Of a DNA stretch of 64,000 bases, positions 34,193-43,523 are shown in pieces. Origin of the DNA: Ectothiorhodospiraceae bacterium BW-2 (GTDB taxonomy: Bacteria; Pseudomonadota; Gammaproteobacteria; Thiohalomonadales; Thiohalomonadaceae); contig CP032507.1 in the NCBI GenBank assembly GCA_008375315.1, positions 1,911,001-1,975,000 on the forward strand, read 5' to 3'. The translations under genes were made by a program, and so were the position numbers. Within the stretch, counting starts at the first letter, position 1. The number at the start of each line of letters is the position of its first letter. The notes beneath the pieces were generated by a model, which searched no databases, had not been told where the DNA came from, and saw only the letters and a program-made list of their open reading frames with translations.

Positions 34193-34868
34193 GAGGGCTG
34201 CTGCTAGCGCTAGCTGTACGATTCGATTGAGCCAAGGCCGCATCAATACCATTTTTAGCTGCAATCAGCAGTCCTAGACCGATAAAGGCCCCTGGGGGGA
34301 GGATCGCTAGCAGCAGCCCCTGATCAAACTCAAATAGCTGCTGCGTCATCCAGCTAGCCCCCTCACCAAACATTAGCTCTGCATCGGCAAATAGGGTGCC
34401 AAAGCCGGCCACCTCTCGCAGCGCTCCAAGCAGTACTAGCGGAAGGGTAAAGCCTATTCCCATCATAAGCCCATCGATTATTGAGGGGCCAAGCGGATTG
34501 CGCGAAGCAAACGCCTCGGCTCGTCCCAAAATAGAGCAGTTGGTGACAATGAGTGGAATAAATATCCCCAACACCAGATAGAGTTGGTGGAACCAAGCGT
34601 TCATTGCCAGCTCAATGGCGGTGACGAAGGAGGCGATAATAATCACAAAGACCGGAATGCGAATTTCGGCTCGAACCCAGTTACGAACCAGCGAGATAGT
34701 AGCGTTGGAGGTGAGCAGCACCAGTGTCGTCGCTAACCCCAGACCTAAGCCATTAATCGCAGTGGAGCTAACAGCCAATAGGGGACAGAGTCCCAAAATC
34801 TGCACAAAGGCGACATTATTATCCCACAATCCGTCACGAATAATTTTGCTGTATTGGCTATCGCTCAT
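34176..34868 (-). CDS. rnfE: Rnf complex membrane subunit RnfE
   Basis: A 230-residue integral membrane protein with about six helices, homologous to NqrD. The paired half-motifs LGLCPLLAV and [17 protein letters not shown] carry the cysteines that, in Rnf/Nqr structures, hold an iron-sulphur centre together with RnfA. ATG 34868 is chosen; the ORF could begin at 34880. It is the last gene of the rnf operon, 8 bp after rnfG. Rnf couples ferredoxin:NAD+ electron transfer to ion movement. Confidence 0.93.
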   Translation of the reverse strand: MSDSQYSKIIRDGLWDNNVAFVQILGLCPLLAVSSTAINGLGLGLATTLVLLTSNATISLVRNWVRAEIRIPVFVIIIASFVTAIELAMNAWFHQLYLVLGIFIPLIVTNCSILGRAEAFASRNPLGPSIIDGLMMGIGFTLPLVLLGALREVAGFGTLFADAELMFGEGASWMTQQLFEFDQGLLLAILPPGAFIGLGLLIAAKNGIDAALAQSNRTASASSSPLTERG

Positions 34869-34876
34869 GATGGCTC

Positions 34877-35500
34877 TCACTCTGATGAAGTTATTGGTCG
34901 AAATAGCGCCTGCCGCTGCTGCTGATAGAAGAGCAGACTGTTTTTAATCGCGTTAACGACCGCACGGGGGGTAATGGTGGCACCGGTAAATTGATCAAAC
35001 ACGCCACCCTCTTTTTTCACCTGCCACAGCGCTTGTGGCGGGTTAGTCAAATTGAGCTGGTTAAAGCCTAAGATCCAATCGGAGCGAGTCGCTTCGATCT
35101 TATCGCCAAGCCCCGGCGTCTCTTTGTGGTAGATCACCCGCACCCCAAGCAGATTGCCCTCAATATCGATACCGATGAGCAGGCCGATATCGCCGCTATA
35201 GCCATCTGGGGCGACACTCTCAATGACTACTGCGACGGCGCGGCCACTATAGCGGGCACGATAGATCTGTTTCGGCGCCTGATTGCCCAGTAGCGGATCG
35301 ACCACCTCGATCTTATCTTCAACAATGGCGTTGTCATAGCGCTCGGGGGGGATGATCTGGGTTAGGTTATTGAGGATCGTCTGATACTCATTCTCGGCAA
35401 TGAGGGGCGCTGTGCTCTCATGTATCGAGCTGACTAGTGAGGTGCCAAGGATAGCAAATAGCCCCAAAATAGTCGCATTAATGAGCATTGTCTGTAACAT
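34877..35500 (-). CDS. rnfG: Rnf complex FMN subunit RnfG
   Basis: A 207-residue protein anchored by one N-terminal helix, with a periplasmic FMN-binding domain. The covalent FMN attachment motif is [15 protein letters not shown], where the second Thr of TGAT is the flavin site. [13 protein letters not shown] and [11 protein letters not shown] are conserved in RnfG/NqrC. It follows rnfD after 17 bp. Confidence 0.94.
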   Translation of the reverse strand: MLQTMLINATILGLFAILGTSLVSSIHESTAPLIAENEYQTILNNLTQIIPPERYDNAIVEDKIEVVDPLLGNQAPKQIYRARYSGRAVAVVIESVAPDGYSGDIGLLIGIDIEGNLLGVRVIYHKETPGLGDKIEATRSDWILGFNQLNLTNPPQALWQVKKEGGVFDQFTGATITPRAVVNAIKNSLLFYQQQRQALFRPITSSE

Positions 35501-35517
35501 CGCTTCGCTCTCAGTGA

Positions 35518-36540
35518 CTATTGTCGGCTCGGCTGCCCAAAGACCGGCGGGCGGGTATAGTAGTCGATAGTGGGCGCGGCCATATTCATTAGCAGTACTG
35601 CAAACGCCACCCCATCGGGATAACCGCCCCAGGTGCGGATGATAAAGGTAAAGAGTCCCACGCCAGCACCAAAAATTAGCCGACCCCGCTCACTCGTCGC
35701 CCCTGAGACTGGATCGGTAGCGATAAAGAAGGCACCTAGCATCGCCCCTCCCCCCAGTAGATGGAAGAGCGGCGAGGCAAAGCGATCACTATCAATAAGA
35801 TAGAACAGCGATGAGAGCAGAAAGAGGGTGGCTAACATCGCTACCGGCACCTGCCAGCGAATGGTGCCGCGCCAGAGTAGATAGAGTCCTCCTAATAGAA
35901 TCAGCAGGTTAATCTGTTCGTTAGCGACACCGCCAAAGACTCGAAAGAGCTGGTTGCTATCGAGATTATCGATCGATTGACCAATTGTTAAGCCGCTATG
36001 GTAGTTATCGAGTGGGGTGGCGTAGGTGAGGGTATCCATCGGCGCGGCATTAAAGACAATCACGGCGGCCTCAATAAAAGCGATATCGTGCCCAATGTGT
36101 GACAGCGGTGCCTGCCACTGGGTTAGCTGTTGCGGAAAGGAGATCAGTAGCGCCACATAGGCGACCATGGCCGGATTAAATGGATTAAACCCTAGGCCAC
36201 CATAGAGCTGTTTCGCAAGTCCGATAGCGATAATCGCCCCAATGAGGCAGATCCACCAAGGCGAGAGTGGTGGGATAGTTAAAGCGAGTAGAATCGCTGT
36301 CACCGCAGCGCTGCCATCGCTAATGGCGGGTAGAATGGGGCGGCGGCGCAGATAGAGCATCGCCGCCTCCACTCCGAGAGAGAAGAGGGTTAACAGCACA
36401 ATATTAAATAATATCCCCCAATCAAATAGCCACACATGGAGCAAAATGGCCGGAATGAGCGCCCAAATCACCTGCAACATCACCTTTTGGGTGCGGGCAG
36501 GGCCGTGCTGATGGGGAGAGCTGATAGGAAGTAGAGACAT
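35518..36540 (-). CDS. rnfD: Rnf complex membrane subunit RnfD
   Basis: A 340-residue polytopic protein homologous to NqrB, with about nine hydrophobic helices. It carries a flavin attachment motif (VSGATSERGR) and the conserved GGLGFNPFNPAMVAY loop. ATG 36540 is the first plausible start; the open frame extends to 36570 only with a non-standard start. It lies 4 bp after the rnfC stop. Confidence 0.93.
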   Translation of the reverse strand: MSLLPISSPHQHGPARTQKVMLQVIWALIPAILLHVWLFDWGILFNIVLLTLFSLGVEAAMLYLRRRPILPAISDGSAAVTAILLALTIPPLSPWWICLIGAIIAIGLAKQLYGGLGFNPFNPAMVAYVALLISFPQQLTQWQAPLSHIGHDIAFIEAAVIVFNAAPMDTLTYATPLDNYHSGLTIGQSIDNLDSNQLFRVFGGVANEQINLLILLGGLYLLWRGTIRWQVPVAMLATLFLLSSLFYLIDSDRFASPLFHLLGGGAMLGAFFIATDPVSGATSERGRLIFGAGVGLFTFIIRTWGGYPDGVAFAVLLMNMAAPTIDYYTRPPVFGQPSRQ

Positions 36541-36544
36541 AGGG

Positions 36545-38086
36545 TTAGCTATCGGTGTGAGCGGCAGCACTCTTTTTGGCTTTAGCGCGTGCTAATGCCG
36601 CCTCAATGAGCGCTTTTTTGTCGCTAGTCTCGCCATCCCCTTTGGAGCTAATGGCGCTTTTTTGTTGTTGATGGCGCACGGCACGCTCCTCTTTTTCGCG
36701 CTGTAGCCGGAATTGACGGAATTCGTGCCGTTCGCGGGCGATATCGGCCGCTTTTTTGAGGCGCTCCTGCTCCCAAATCTCGGTTTTGGCGTAGCGGTAG
36801 TAGTGGACTAATGGAATTGTCGAGGGGCAGACCCAAGCGCAGCAGCCACACTCAATGCAGTCAAACAGGGCATAATCCTGCACTTTCTCTAGCTCTTTGG
36901 CGCGGGCGTGCCAGTAGAGTTGCTGCGGTAACAGGTTGGCCGGACAGACTGTGGCACACTCGCCGCAGCGAATACAGGGCTGATGGTCTGTCGTCGTCGG
37001 TTGAGGGGGTCTTACCAGAATGGCATTGGCGGTTTTGGTAATTGGGGTGGCACCGTGGTTGAGTCTTATCCCCATCATCGGCCCGCCCATTATCGTCTCG
37101 CCGTGATCCTCCGTTGTGCCGCTAGCGGCCTGAATAAGGCTCTGGACTGAGGCTCCTAGGGGAACGATAAAGTTTTGGGGGTGGCGAATGAGCTCACCGC
37201 TCACGGTTACATAGCGGTTAATGAGCGGTCTGCCTTCACGAATAGCGTCATGGACGGCGGTGGCGGTGGCGACATTTTGACACACTACATTGACATCGAG
37301 TGGAATGCCGCCCGAAGGAACCTCCTTGCCGGTGAGGGTCTTAATTAACTGCTTTTCGCCTCCGGCGGGGTAGAGGGTCGGTATGGCAACGATCTCAATA
37401 TCGATCTTGCCGCTTAACTGTAGTGCAGCGGTGAGCGCTTTCATGGCTTCAGGTTTATTATCCTCTATCCCAATCACACAGCGCACTGCGTGTAGTGCAT
37501 GGCGCATAATGCGGGCGCCGGAGATAATCGCATCGGCTCGTTCTCGCATTAGGCGATCATCGCAGGTAATAAAGGGCTCGCACTCGGCACCGTTAATAAT
37601 CAGCGTGCCGGTCGCCTGCTTACTAGGGGTGTTTAACTTGATGTGGGTGGGGAAGCCGGCTCCCCCCATACCAACGATACCGGCGCTGTGAATCTTTTGG
37701 CGCAGATCAGCGGGGGCCAATTTGAGGTAGCTCTCTACCGGCTGTCGTTCGATCCACTGCTCTGCCCCATCAGGAGTTAGCTCAATCGCCACTTGCGGCT
37801 GACCGGAGGGGTGGTTGGTGATCCGAGGGGCGATAGCGAGGATTGTGCCTGAGGTAGGGGCGTGTATCGGGGCGCTGACATAGCCGCTGCTCTCGGCTAG
37901 TAGCTGCCCTTTGAGTACCCGCTCTCCCTCTTGTACCACGGGTCGCGCTGGTTGACCGATATGTTGCTGTAGCGGCAGCGTGAGTCGGGTAGGTAGGGGT
38001 AGCGGGGTTGCGGGTGTCTGATTCGAGAGCCGTTTAAAGCCCTCTAATTTGATTCCGCCGTGAAACTGCCATAGGGGTTGGCTCAT
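36545..38086 (-). CDS. rnfC: Rnf complex peripheral subunit RnfC (NADH/FMN, two [4Fe-4S])
   Basis: A 513-residue cytoplasmic subunit. An N-terminal RnfC barrel-sandwich domain is followed by the Nqo1-like nucleotide/flavin segment [13 protein letters not shown] and [16 protein letters not shown]. Two ferredoxin clusters sit near residues 370-425 ([24 protein letters not shown]). The C-terminal 70 residues are Lys/Arg/Glu-rich and variable, short compared with the long Ala/Lys repeats of E. coli RsxC. It overlaps rnfB by 4 bp. Confidence 0.95.
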   Translation of the reverse strand: MSQPLWQFHGGIKLEGFKRLSNQTPATPLPLPTRLTLPLQQHIGQPARPVVQEGERVLKGQLLAESSGYVSAPIHAPTSGTILAIAPRITNHPSGQPQVAIELTPDGAEQWIERQPVESYLKLAPADLRQKIHSAGIVGMGGAGFPTHIKLNTPSKQATGTLIINGAECEPFITCDDRLMRERADAIISGARIMRHALHAVRCVIGIEDNKPEAMKALTAALQLSGKIDIEIVAIPTLYPAGGEKQLIKTLTGKEVPSGGIPLDVNVVCQNVATATAVHDAIREGRPLINRYVTVSGELIRHPQNFIVPLGASVQSLIQAASGTTEDHGETIMGGPMMGIRLNHGATPITKTANAILVRPPQPTTTDHQPCIRCGECATVCPANLLPQQLYWHARAKELEKVQDYALFDCIECGCCAWVCPSTIPLVHYYRYAKTEIWEQERLKKAADIARERHEFRQFRLQREKEERAVRHQQQKSAISSKGDGETSDKKALIEAALARAKAKKSAAAHTDS

Positions 38087-38655
38087 TGGCTAGCTCCTGT
38101 GGTGAGTGAGAGGGGCGTGCCGCTTTGGGCCGGTAGGGGCCAGCGCCACCGCTTCAGATCTTGGCTCACTGGAACCATATCGATACACTCAACCGGACAG
38201 GGGGGGAGGCAGAGTTCACAGCCGGTGCACTCATCGGCAATCACCGTATGCATCTGTTTGGAGGTACCGACAATAGCATCGACCGGGCAGGCTTTAATAC
38301 ACAGTGTGCAGCCGATACAGATCTGTTCGTCAATGAAGGCGACCCGCCGCTCCTTCGCCTCACCCGCTTCGGGATCGAGCGGTTTCGGATCGACACCGAG
38401 TAGATCAGAGAGGGCGATAATGGTGGTCTCTCCGCCGGGAGGGCAGCGGTTAATATCGGCTTCGCCGGCGGCAATCGCCTCAGCGTAGGGGCGGCAACCG
38501 GCGTAACTGCACTGACCACACTGGGTTTGAGGCAAGATGGCGTCGATGCGCTCAACGACCGGATCGCTCTCGACTCTAAAGCGAACCGCCGCATAGCCTA
38601 AGATCAGCCCAAATAGTAGCGCTAACAGTGCTAGTGTGATAACTGCGGTGGTCAT
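38083..38655 (-). CDS. rnfB: Rnf complex iron-sulphur subunit RnfB
   Basis: A 190-residue protein with one N-terminal membrane helix, the Fe-S domain [16 protein letters not shown]...INRCPPGG, and a 2x[4Fe-4S] ferredoxin domain ([16 protein letters not shown] and [16 protein letters not shown]). It accepts electrons from ferredoxin and passes them into the complex. It starts on the overlapping TAATG at the rnfA stop. Confidence 0.95.
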   Translation of the reverse strand: MTTAVITLALLALLFGLILGYAAVRFRVESDPVVERIDAILPQTQCGQCSYAGCRPYAEAIAAGEADINRCPPGGETTIIALSDLLGVDPKPLDPEAGEAKERRVAFIDEQICIGCTLCIKACPVDAIVGTSKQMHTVIADECTGCELCLPPCPVECIDMVPVSQDLKRWRWPLPAQSGTPLSLTTGASQ

Positions 38656-39236
38656 TAGCCCTTAACCAGTCCTGAGAATCCCATAAAGGCCAGTGACATA
38701 AAGCCGGCCGTCATCAGGGCAATGGCGGCACCGCGAAAAGGCCGTGGCACATCGGCAACGGCAATACGCTCGCGCATGGCGGCAAAGAGTACCAATACTA
38801 GGGTAAAGCCGAGCGCCGCGCCAAAGCCGTAGAGCGCCGATTCGACCAGTCCATGCTGCTGCTGGGTATTTAAGAGGGCGACGCCGAGGACGGCACAGTT
38901 AGAGGTAATGAGCGGCAGAAAGATACCGAGCACCTGATAGAGTAACGGGCTGGTTTTATGCACCACCATTTCGGTAAACTGCACCACGACGGCAATGACT
39001 AAGATAAAGGCGATGGTGCGCAGATACTCTAGCTCCAGTGGGGCTAAAATATAGTCGTTCACTAGATAGCTACAGAGGGAGGAGAGGGTGAGGACAAAAG
39101 TGGTCGCCAGCCCCATGCCCATCGCGGTCTCTAGTTTGCGCGAGACGCCCATAAAGGGGCAGAGGCCAAGAAACTTCACCAATACGAAGTTATTGACCAA
39201 TATGGTGCTTACCAGAATGAGTGCAAGTTCGCTCAC
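38655..39236 (-). CDS. rnfA: Rnf complex membrane subunit RnfA
   Basis: A 193-residue six-helix membrane protein, homologous to NqrE, with the cysteine half-motifs LGLCPFMG and [16 protein letters not shown] 39236 has GGAGAG upstream and gives exactly the usual RnfA length; an in-frame ATG at 39260 does not. First gene of rnfABCDGE. Confidence 0.94.
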   Translation of the reverse strand: MSELALILVSTILVNNFVLVKFLGLCPFMGVSRKLETAMGMGLATTFVLTLSSLCSYLVNDYILAPLELEYLRTIAFILVIAVVVQFTEMVVHKTSPLLYQVLGIFLPLITSNCAVLGVALLNTQQQHGLVESALYGFGAALGFTLVLVLFAAMRERIAVADVPRPFRGAAIALMTAGFMSLAFMGFSGLVKG

Positions 39237-39334
39237 CAACGCTCTCCGGTAAGCTGACAAGCGGCGCGGCTAAATGGATTAGGGGGAGGCATCTACCTTA
39301 CAATATTTAGGGCTGTGGTTGCTACGGGGGCGGC

Positions 39335-39340
39335 ATTATA
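39335..39340 (-). promoter_or_regulatory. Possible -10 element upstream of rnfA
   Basis: A perfect TATAAT on the minus strand, 99 bp upstream of the rnfA start and 30 bp past the flgF stop. It is enclosed by complementary GGGGG and CCCCC blocks. No good -35 element is seen at normal spacing. Without it, rnf would depend on read-through from the flg operon. Confidence 0.35.
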
Positions 39341-39369
39341 CCCCCTTAGTTAGAGAAAATCTGCTCTTT

Positions 39370-40116
39370 TTAAGACATCATGCTCATCAGTTTGGAGAGG
39401 GCGCTGTCGTTCTCTTCGGCCTTTTTCATTACCTTCACTTGTAGCTCATACTGACGCTGCAGTTCGATCATTTCAACCATTGAGGCGACCGGATTAACAT
39501 TACTCCCCTCCAGTTTGCCTAGCTCTAGGCGGATGGTGGCGTCGGCCTCGGCCTCATCGCCCTCTTTAAGGCGCATAAAGCCATCTTCCCCTTTGGTCAT
39601 GTTGCTATGTTCGGGTTTGACCAGTTTAATGCGATCTAGTATCGCTACAGTATTGGGATCTTCACCGAGGGGGACGATAGAGATCGTGCCATCGGTACCT
39701 ATCTCCATCTTCTGTACCGGAGGCAAGGTAATCGGGGCACCGCCGTTACCGAGCACTGGGTGGCCATTACCGGTGACTAGTACGCCGGTGCTGGAGATAT
39801 TGAGGTTGCCCATGCGGGTATAGGCTTCGTTGCCATCAGGGGCCTGTACCGCAATCCACCCTTGGCCATTGATCGCGACATCGAGATCGCGGCCGGTAGC
39901 GTTAATCATGCCGGGGGTAAAATCGACCCCGGGGCTTTCGGTCATGGCATAGACCCGTGAGGGGTGTCCTTCACCAAAGACCGGCATGGAGCGAAACTGC
40001 TCCAGATCGGCTTTAAAGGCGGGGGTGGAGACATTGGCCAGATTATTGGTATTTATCTCTTGGGCGATCATGGTCTGTTTGGCGCCCGACATGGCTAAAA
40101 ATAGCATTCTGTCCAT
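39370..40116 (-). CDS. flgF: Flagellar basal-body proximal rod protein FlgF
   Basis: A 248-residue rod protein with the N-terminal rod motif (MSGAKQTMIAQEINTNNLANVSTPAFKADLEQFRS), a central hook-basal body region, and the C-terminal motif LEGSNVNPVASMVEMIELQRQYELQVKVMK. Secreted through the flagellar export system. It is the last flagellar gene of this cluster: flgG, normally next, is absent and the rnf operon follows. Confidence 0.95.
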   Translation of the reverse strand: MDRMLFLAMSGAKQTMIAQEINTNNLANVSTPAFKADLEQFRSMPVFGEGHPSRVYAMTESPGVDFTPGMINATGRDLDVAINGQGWIAVQAPDGNEAYTRMGNLNISSTGVLVTGNGHPVLGNGGAPITLPPVQKMEIGTDGTISIVPLGEDPNTVAILDRIKLVKPEHSNMTKGEDGFMRLKEGDEAEADATIRLELGKLEGSNVNPVASMVEMIELQRQYELQVKVMKKAEENDSALSKLMSMMS

Positions 40117-40144
40117 CTTATCGCTCCCTAACAGTCAATTTTAT

Positions 40145-40170
40145 GGCTCCCATGCGCTGGCATGGGAGCC
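40145..40170. other. Hairpin between flgE and flgF
   Basis: GGCTCCCATGC (40145-40155) and its perfect complement (40160-40170) form an 11-bp stem with a 4-nt loop in the 61-bp flgE-flgF gap. In minus-strand RNA it is followed by AUAAAAUU, a weak U-tract, so it may partly terminate or stabilise the abundant flgE message. Confidence 0.55.
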
Positions 40171-40177
40171 GCTACGG

Positions 40178-41689
40178 TTATCTCAGGTTAATAATGGTCT
40201 GAGTAATGGCACTATTGGTCTCTATCGCCTTAGCGTTCGCTTGGAAACTGCGCTGGGCGGTAATCAGTTTGACTAGCTGTTGGGTGAGATCGACATTAGA
40301 GCCTTCCAACGCGCCGGCGCGGAAGGAGCCGAAGCTGCCGGTACCGGCTTCACCCACCAGCGGAGGGCCGCTGTCGATCGACTCTGCCCAAGCGGTGTCA
40401 CCTAACTGCTTTAACCCCTGCTCATTAGGAAAGAGAGCTAGGGCGATTTTGCCTAACGAACTCTGTTGGCCGTTACTATAGTTGGCGCGAATGATGCCTT
40501 CGTCGCTAATATCGAGTCCTGATAAGCGACCGGCCGTATAGCCATCTTGAGCCAGTGTGGTGACATTAAAATTAGCCGCAAACTGGGTGGGGGAGTTGTT
40601 GTACATATCAAGGCCAATATTTTGAGTGGCACCCTCCCCTAAGTTGGCACCATTTGCGGGGATAGGTGCCGCTACAGTCTGTTCCGTTTGAAGGTTATTA
40701 TCATAAGAGACATAGGTAGCGATGTTAGCCGGATCGTCAGGAATAATATGAAATTTTGGGGTTGGGTTAAGTATGGTTGTGTCGGCTGTATTGCTACTAT
40801 TGGCGTTAGCGGTCGCTTCCTGGTCTATCTCACCGTTATTATCAAAAATTAACCGCATAAAGCGGCTGCCGTTCACAGAGTCATCTTGGTTAACCATCTG
40901 CATCGGCAATGAGATATTATTGCCATTGGCGTCGGTTGTGTTAAGTACCGGATAGACTTGCCACTGGTTTTGAGGAATCGTACTGCCGACGGTGCCGTTC
41001 GCTACTGGATTCCCCCCTGCATCATAGGAGGTGCCATCTTTGACAAAGTAGTAGGTCATCGTATGAACCCCACCCTGTGAGTCATAGATATTAATCGAGG
41101 TGGAGGTATTAAATGAGTTGCTGTTGCCGGGAAAAAAGGGGTTGGCAACTGAGTCAATCGGAGTGGCTGTACTGGGCAGGTTAGCACCGAGTTCTATCTC
41201 TTTAGTGGAGGTCGGTGTCCCCGCTGTTGACGGAACTTTTAGAGCGATCGTTGATGAGAGTGAAGTCGATTGCACTGACCCATCAGACTCATTTACCGGA
41301 AAAGTTTGCAGATACTCGCCGCTGCTATTGGTGACATAGCCCTCAGAATTAACCTGAAACGCACCAGCGCGGGTATAGGAGGGCGTGCCATCGGTTGAGC
41401 TGATACCGGGACGGGTCACAAACATCCCTCGCCCACTAATAGCAATATCCATGGTGTTATCGGTAAAGTCGAGATTCCCCTGATTATGCATCTGCTGCAC
41501 GCCAGCTAAAAGAACCCCACTACCAATCGCGGTAGAGCTACTACCAAACGCAGAGGTCGCATAGACATCAGCAAACTGCACCCGCGACTCTTTAAAACCG
41601 GTGGTACTGGCGTTAGCCACATTGTTACTAACAACGGCTAACTCAGATGAAGCGACACTGAGGCCGCTTAACGCTGTATTAAATGACAT
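40178..41689 (-). CDS. flgE: Flagellar hook protein FlgE
   Basis: A 503-residue hook subunit with the N-terminal MSFNTALSGLSVASSELAVVSNNVANASTTGFKESR and C-terminal LEGSNVDLTQQLVKLITAQRSFQANAKAIET motifs that form the D0 helices. The centre is a long variable domain rich in Asn, Ser and Thr, as expected for the exposed hook surface. Longer than E. coli FlgE (402), because of the central domain. Confidence 0.96.
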   Translation of the reverse strand: MSFNTALSGLSVASSELAVVSNNVANASTTGFKESRVQFADVYATSAFGSSSTAIGSGVLLAGVQQMHNQGNLDFTDNTMDIAISGRGMFVTRPGISSTDGTPSYTRAGAFQVNSEGYVTNSSGEYLQTFPVNESDGSVQSTSLSSTIALKVPSTAGTPTSTKEIELGANLPSTATPIDSVANPFFPGNSNSFNTSTSINIYDSQGGVHTMTYYFVKDGTSYDAGGNPVANGTVGSTIPQNQWQVYPVLNTTDANGNNISLPMQMVNQDDSVNGSRFMRLIFDNNGEIDQEATANANSSNTADTTILNPTPKFHIIPDDPANIATYVSYDNNLQTEQTVAAPIPANGANLGEGATQNIGLDMYNNSPTQFAANFNVTTLAQDGYTAGRLSGLDISDEGIIRANYSNGQQSSLGKIALALFPNEQGLKQLGDTAWAESIDSGPPLVGEAGTGSFGSFRAGALEGSNVDLTQQLVKLITAQRSFQANAKAIETNSAITQTIINLR

Positions 41690-41750
41690 GATTCTCTCTC
41701 CTGTTGTTTGAGCATCAAAAATAGATAGTTAATAAAAATAAAAACAAAAA

Positions 41751-42446
41751 TTACTGTCGTACCTGACGAATATCGGCAAACGAGACCTCACCAATGCCAC
41801 TGACATCAAAGGCCATTTTGCTGCCACCTGCGCCGAGGGAGAGGCTTTTTACGGTTCCCTCAATAAAGGTCTCAAAGCCGGTATTGGTTCCGCCAGCTAA
41901 CCCTTCGGCCTTCATTTGATAGACTCCGGGAGGCATGGTCTCACCCTCATCATTAGTACCATCCCAACTAAAATCGACCATCCCCTCGCCCTGTATCCCT
42001 AAATCGAGCCTCTTAACCGGCTGACCACTCGCATCGCTAATCGAAACGGTCAATTTACCGACCGATTGGGGTAGCTCCACCGAGCCGTTCAGTGGGCCAT
42101 TGGCGGTCAATTCGCCCTGATTACCCTGCACTAGGGCGTGTTTACCCACCATAGAGGCGGCCATGAGCGACTGATTAGAGTAGAGCGATTCGGCTAAACC
42201 GGAGAAGGAGCTATTGAGATCACCTATCCCTTTTACCGAGCTGAACTGGGCCATCTGCCCCAAAAACTCCCCATTCTCCATCGGCGCCATCGGATCTTGA
42301 TTTTTGAGCTGGGTGGTCATCAGGGTGAGAAAATCCTCCTGCATTAAATCGGCTGATGACTCATCGGTTTGACTCTGCTCTGTCTGTCGCTCGGTACGCA
42401 GACCGAGTGACTGGTAGAGTTTGGTGGTATCTTCAACGGCATTCAT
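41751..42446 (-). CDS. flgD: Flagellar hook assembly scaffold FlgD
   Basis: A 231-residue hook-capping protein. The N-terminal conserved motif DFLTLMTTQLKNQDPMAPMENGEFLGQMAQFSSVKGI is followed by a FlgD Ig-like/Tudor region with DLGIQGEGMVDFSWDGTNDEGETMPPGVYQMK. It is discarded after hook completion. Confidence 0.95.
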   Translation of the reverse strand: MNAVEDTTKLYQSLGLRTERQTEQSQTDESSADLMQEDFLTLMTTQLKNQDPMAPMENGEFLGQMAQFSSVKGIGDLNSSFSGLAESLYSNQSLMAASMVGKHALVQGNQGELTANGPLNGSVELPQSVGKLTVSISDASGQPVKRLDLGIQGEGMVDFSWDGTNDEGETMPPGVYQMKAEGLAGGTNTGFETFIEGTVKSLSLGAGGSKMAFDVSGIGEVSFADIRQVRQ

Positions 42447-42461
42447 GACATATTACCTCTG

Positions 42462-42881
42462 TTATTGCTGACCGAGACGAAGTATTGCCTGTGCGAGTCG
42501 CTTGGCAGTATTCATGACTTCGATATTGGTTTGGTAGGAGCGAGAGGCGGAGATCATATTCGCCATCTCCTCTACGGTATTGACATTGGGCATAAAGATA
42601 TACCCCTTCTCATTGGCTTGGGGGTGGTTGGGGGCGTATTTGCGCTGTAGCGGCGCATCGCTCTCTACAATCCCCTCTACGCTCACTTTGACTGAGGCCT
42701 GTTTGCCCTCTTGAGCCTCATCTAACATCGCTTTAAAGACTGGCTGACGGGCACGGTAGGTCTCATCGATACTGCTGCTGACGCTGTTAGCATTGGCCAG
42801 ATTACTGGCGGTCGTGTTCATACGAATCGTCTGCGCCTCTAGGGCGCTGCCCGATACATCAAATACGCGAAACATTGACAT
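42462..42881 (-). CDS. flgC: Flagellar basal-body rod protein FlgC
   Basis: A 139-residue proximal rod protein with the N-terminal SALEAQTIRMNTTASNLANANS motif, YARxxP-like YRARQPVF, and the C-terminal VNTVEEMANMISASRSYQTNIEVMNTAKRL. It starts 3 bp from the flgB stop. Confidence 0.95.
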   Translation of the reverse strand: MSMFRVFDVSGSALEAQTIRMNTTASNLANANSVSSSIDETYRARQPVFKAMLDEAQEGKQASVKVSVEGIVESDAPLQRKYAPNHPQANEKGYIFMPNVNTVEEMANMISASRSYQTNIEVMNTAKRLAQAILRLGQQ

Positions 42882-42883
42882 AA

Positions 42884-43300
42884 TTATTGCCCCTTCAGTG
42901 CCTGTTTCAGTTTACGAATTTTACCATTTAGAAAATCGATGGTCGCCTGATAGCGTAAGTTGTTTTCGGCGAGCTTCGCTTTCTCCTCATGCGCGGTGAC
43001 GGTATTGCCATCGATGGATGGCTGGCTAGGTACCCGATACTGCGGGGTTATCGCGATACCGCCGAGCGAGTGGCTGCCGATATGGCCCGAGCGGCTGGTC
43101 GCTAGCCCTAATGTGTTAGCGTTGGGTTGTTGCTGGTGGTAGCTGCGCAGGATGTCACGAAAATCGACATCCCGTGCTTTATAATTGGGGGTATCCGCAT
43201 TGGCTAGGTTGGAGGCGAGTAGCTCCATACGGTAGCTACGCACTCTAAGTGCCTGCTCATGCAGCCCCATGGTCTGTTCCAAACTTGGCATAACGCTCAA
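42884..43300 (-). CDS. flgB: Flagellar basal-body rod protein FlgB
   Basis: A 138-residue proximal rod protein; RMELLASNLANADTPNYKARDVDF is the diagnostic motif, and the C-terminal LAENNLRYQATIDFLNGKIRKLK is typical of FlgB. First gene of flgBCDEF; GAGAGGAG precedes ATG 43300. Confidence 0.95.
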   Translation of the reverse strand: MSVMPSLEQTMGLHEQALRVRSYRMELLASNLANADTPNYKARDVDFRDILRSYHQQQPNANTLGLATSRSGHIGSHSLGGIAITPQYRVPSQPSIDGNTVTAHEEKAKLAENNLRYQATIDFLNGKIRKLKQALKGQ

Positions 43301-43337
43301 CTCCTCTCGTTCTGTTCAATTCAGCTTGCTTCGGGTT

Positions 43338-43354
43338 ATGCTTTTATTGTGCCT
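43338..43354 (-). promoter_or_regulatory. Candidate sigma-54 promoter of flgBCDEF
   Basis: Minus-strand AGGCACAATAAAAGCAT has the invariant GG and GC dinucleotides at the exact -24/-12 spacing and matches GGCAC of the -24 box. The -12 box (AAGCA versus TTGCW) is poorer. It ends 38 bp upstream of flgB. In polarly flagellated gammaproteobacteria such as Pseudomonas and Vibrio this operon is RpoN/FleQ- or FlrC-dependent, which supports the call. Confidence 0.55.
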
Positions 43355-43523
43355 ATTTTTTTTAAATCTTTATAAATCATTTGTTTATTGTTTGGTTTTA
43401 TCATGGCTGTGGCTCCGGCAGGTGAGAGAGTCAAACTTTTGACGCGGCGATTGAACTGGCTGACCCCCTAAGTGAAACCGAAAATGGGCGTTGTGGCTGT
43501 GATCTAGGTCAAAAAATGGTAGT

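Noticed and set aside
43498-43513. CRP/FNR-like site TGTGA-N6-TCAAA
   Set aside because: One half-site deviates and it is about 200 bp from the flgB start with no other support; mentioned only within the RpoN finding.
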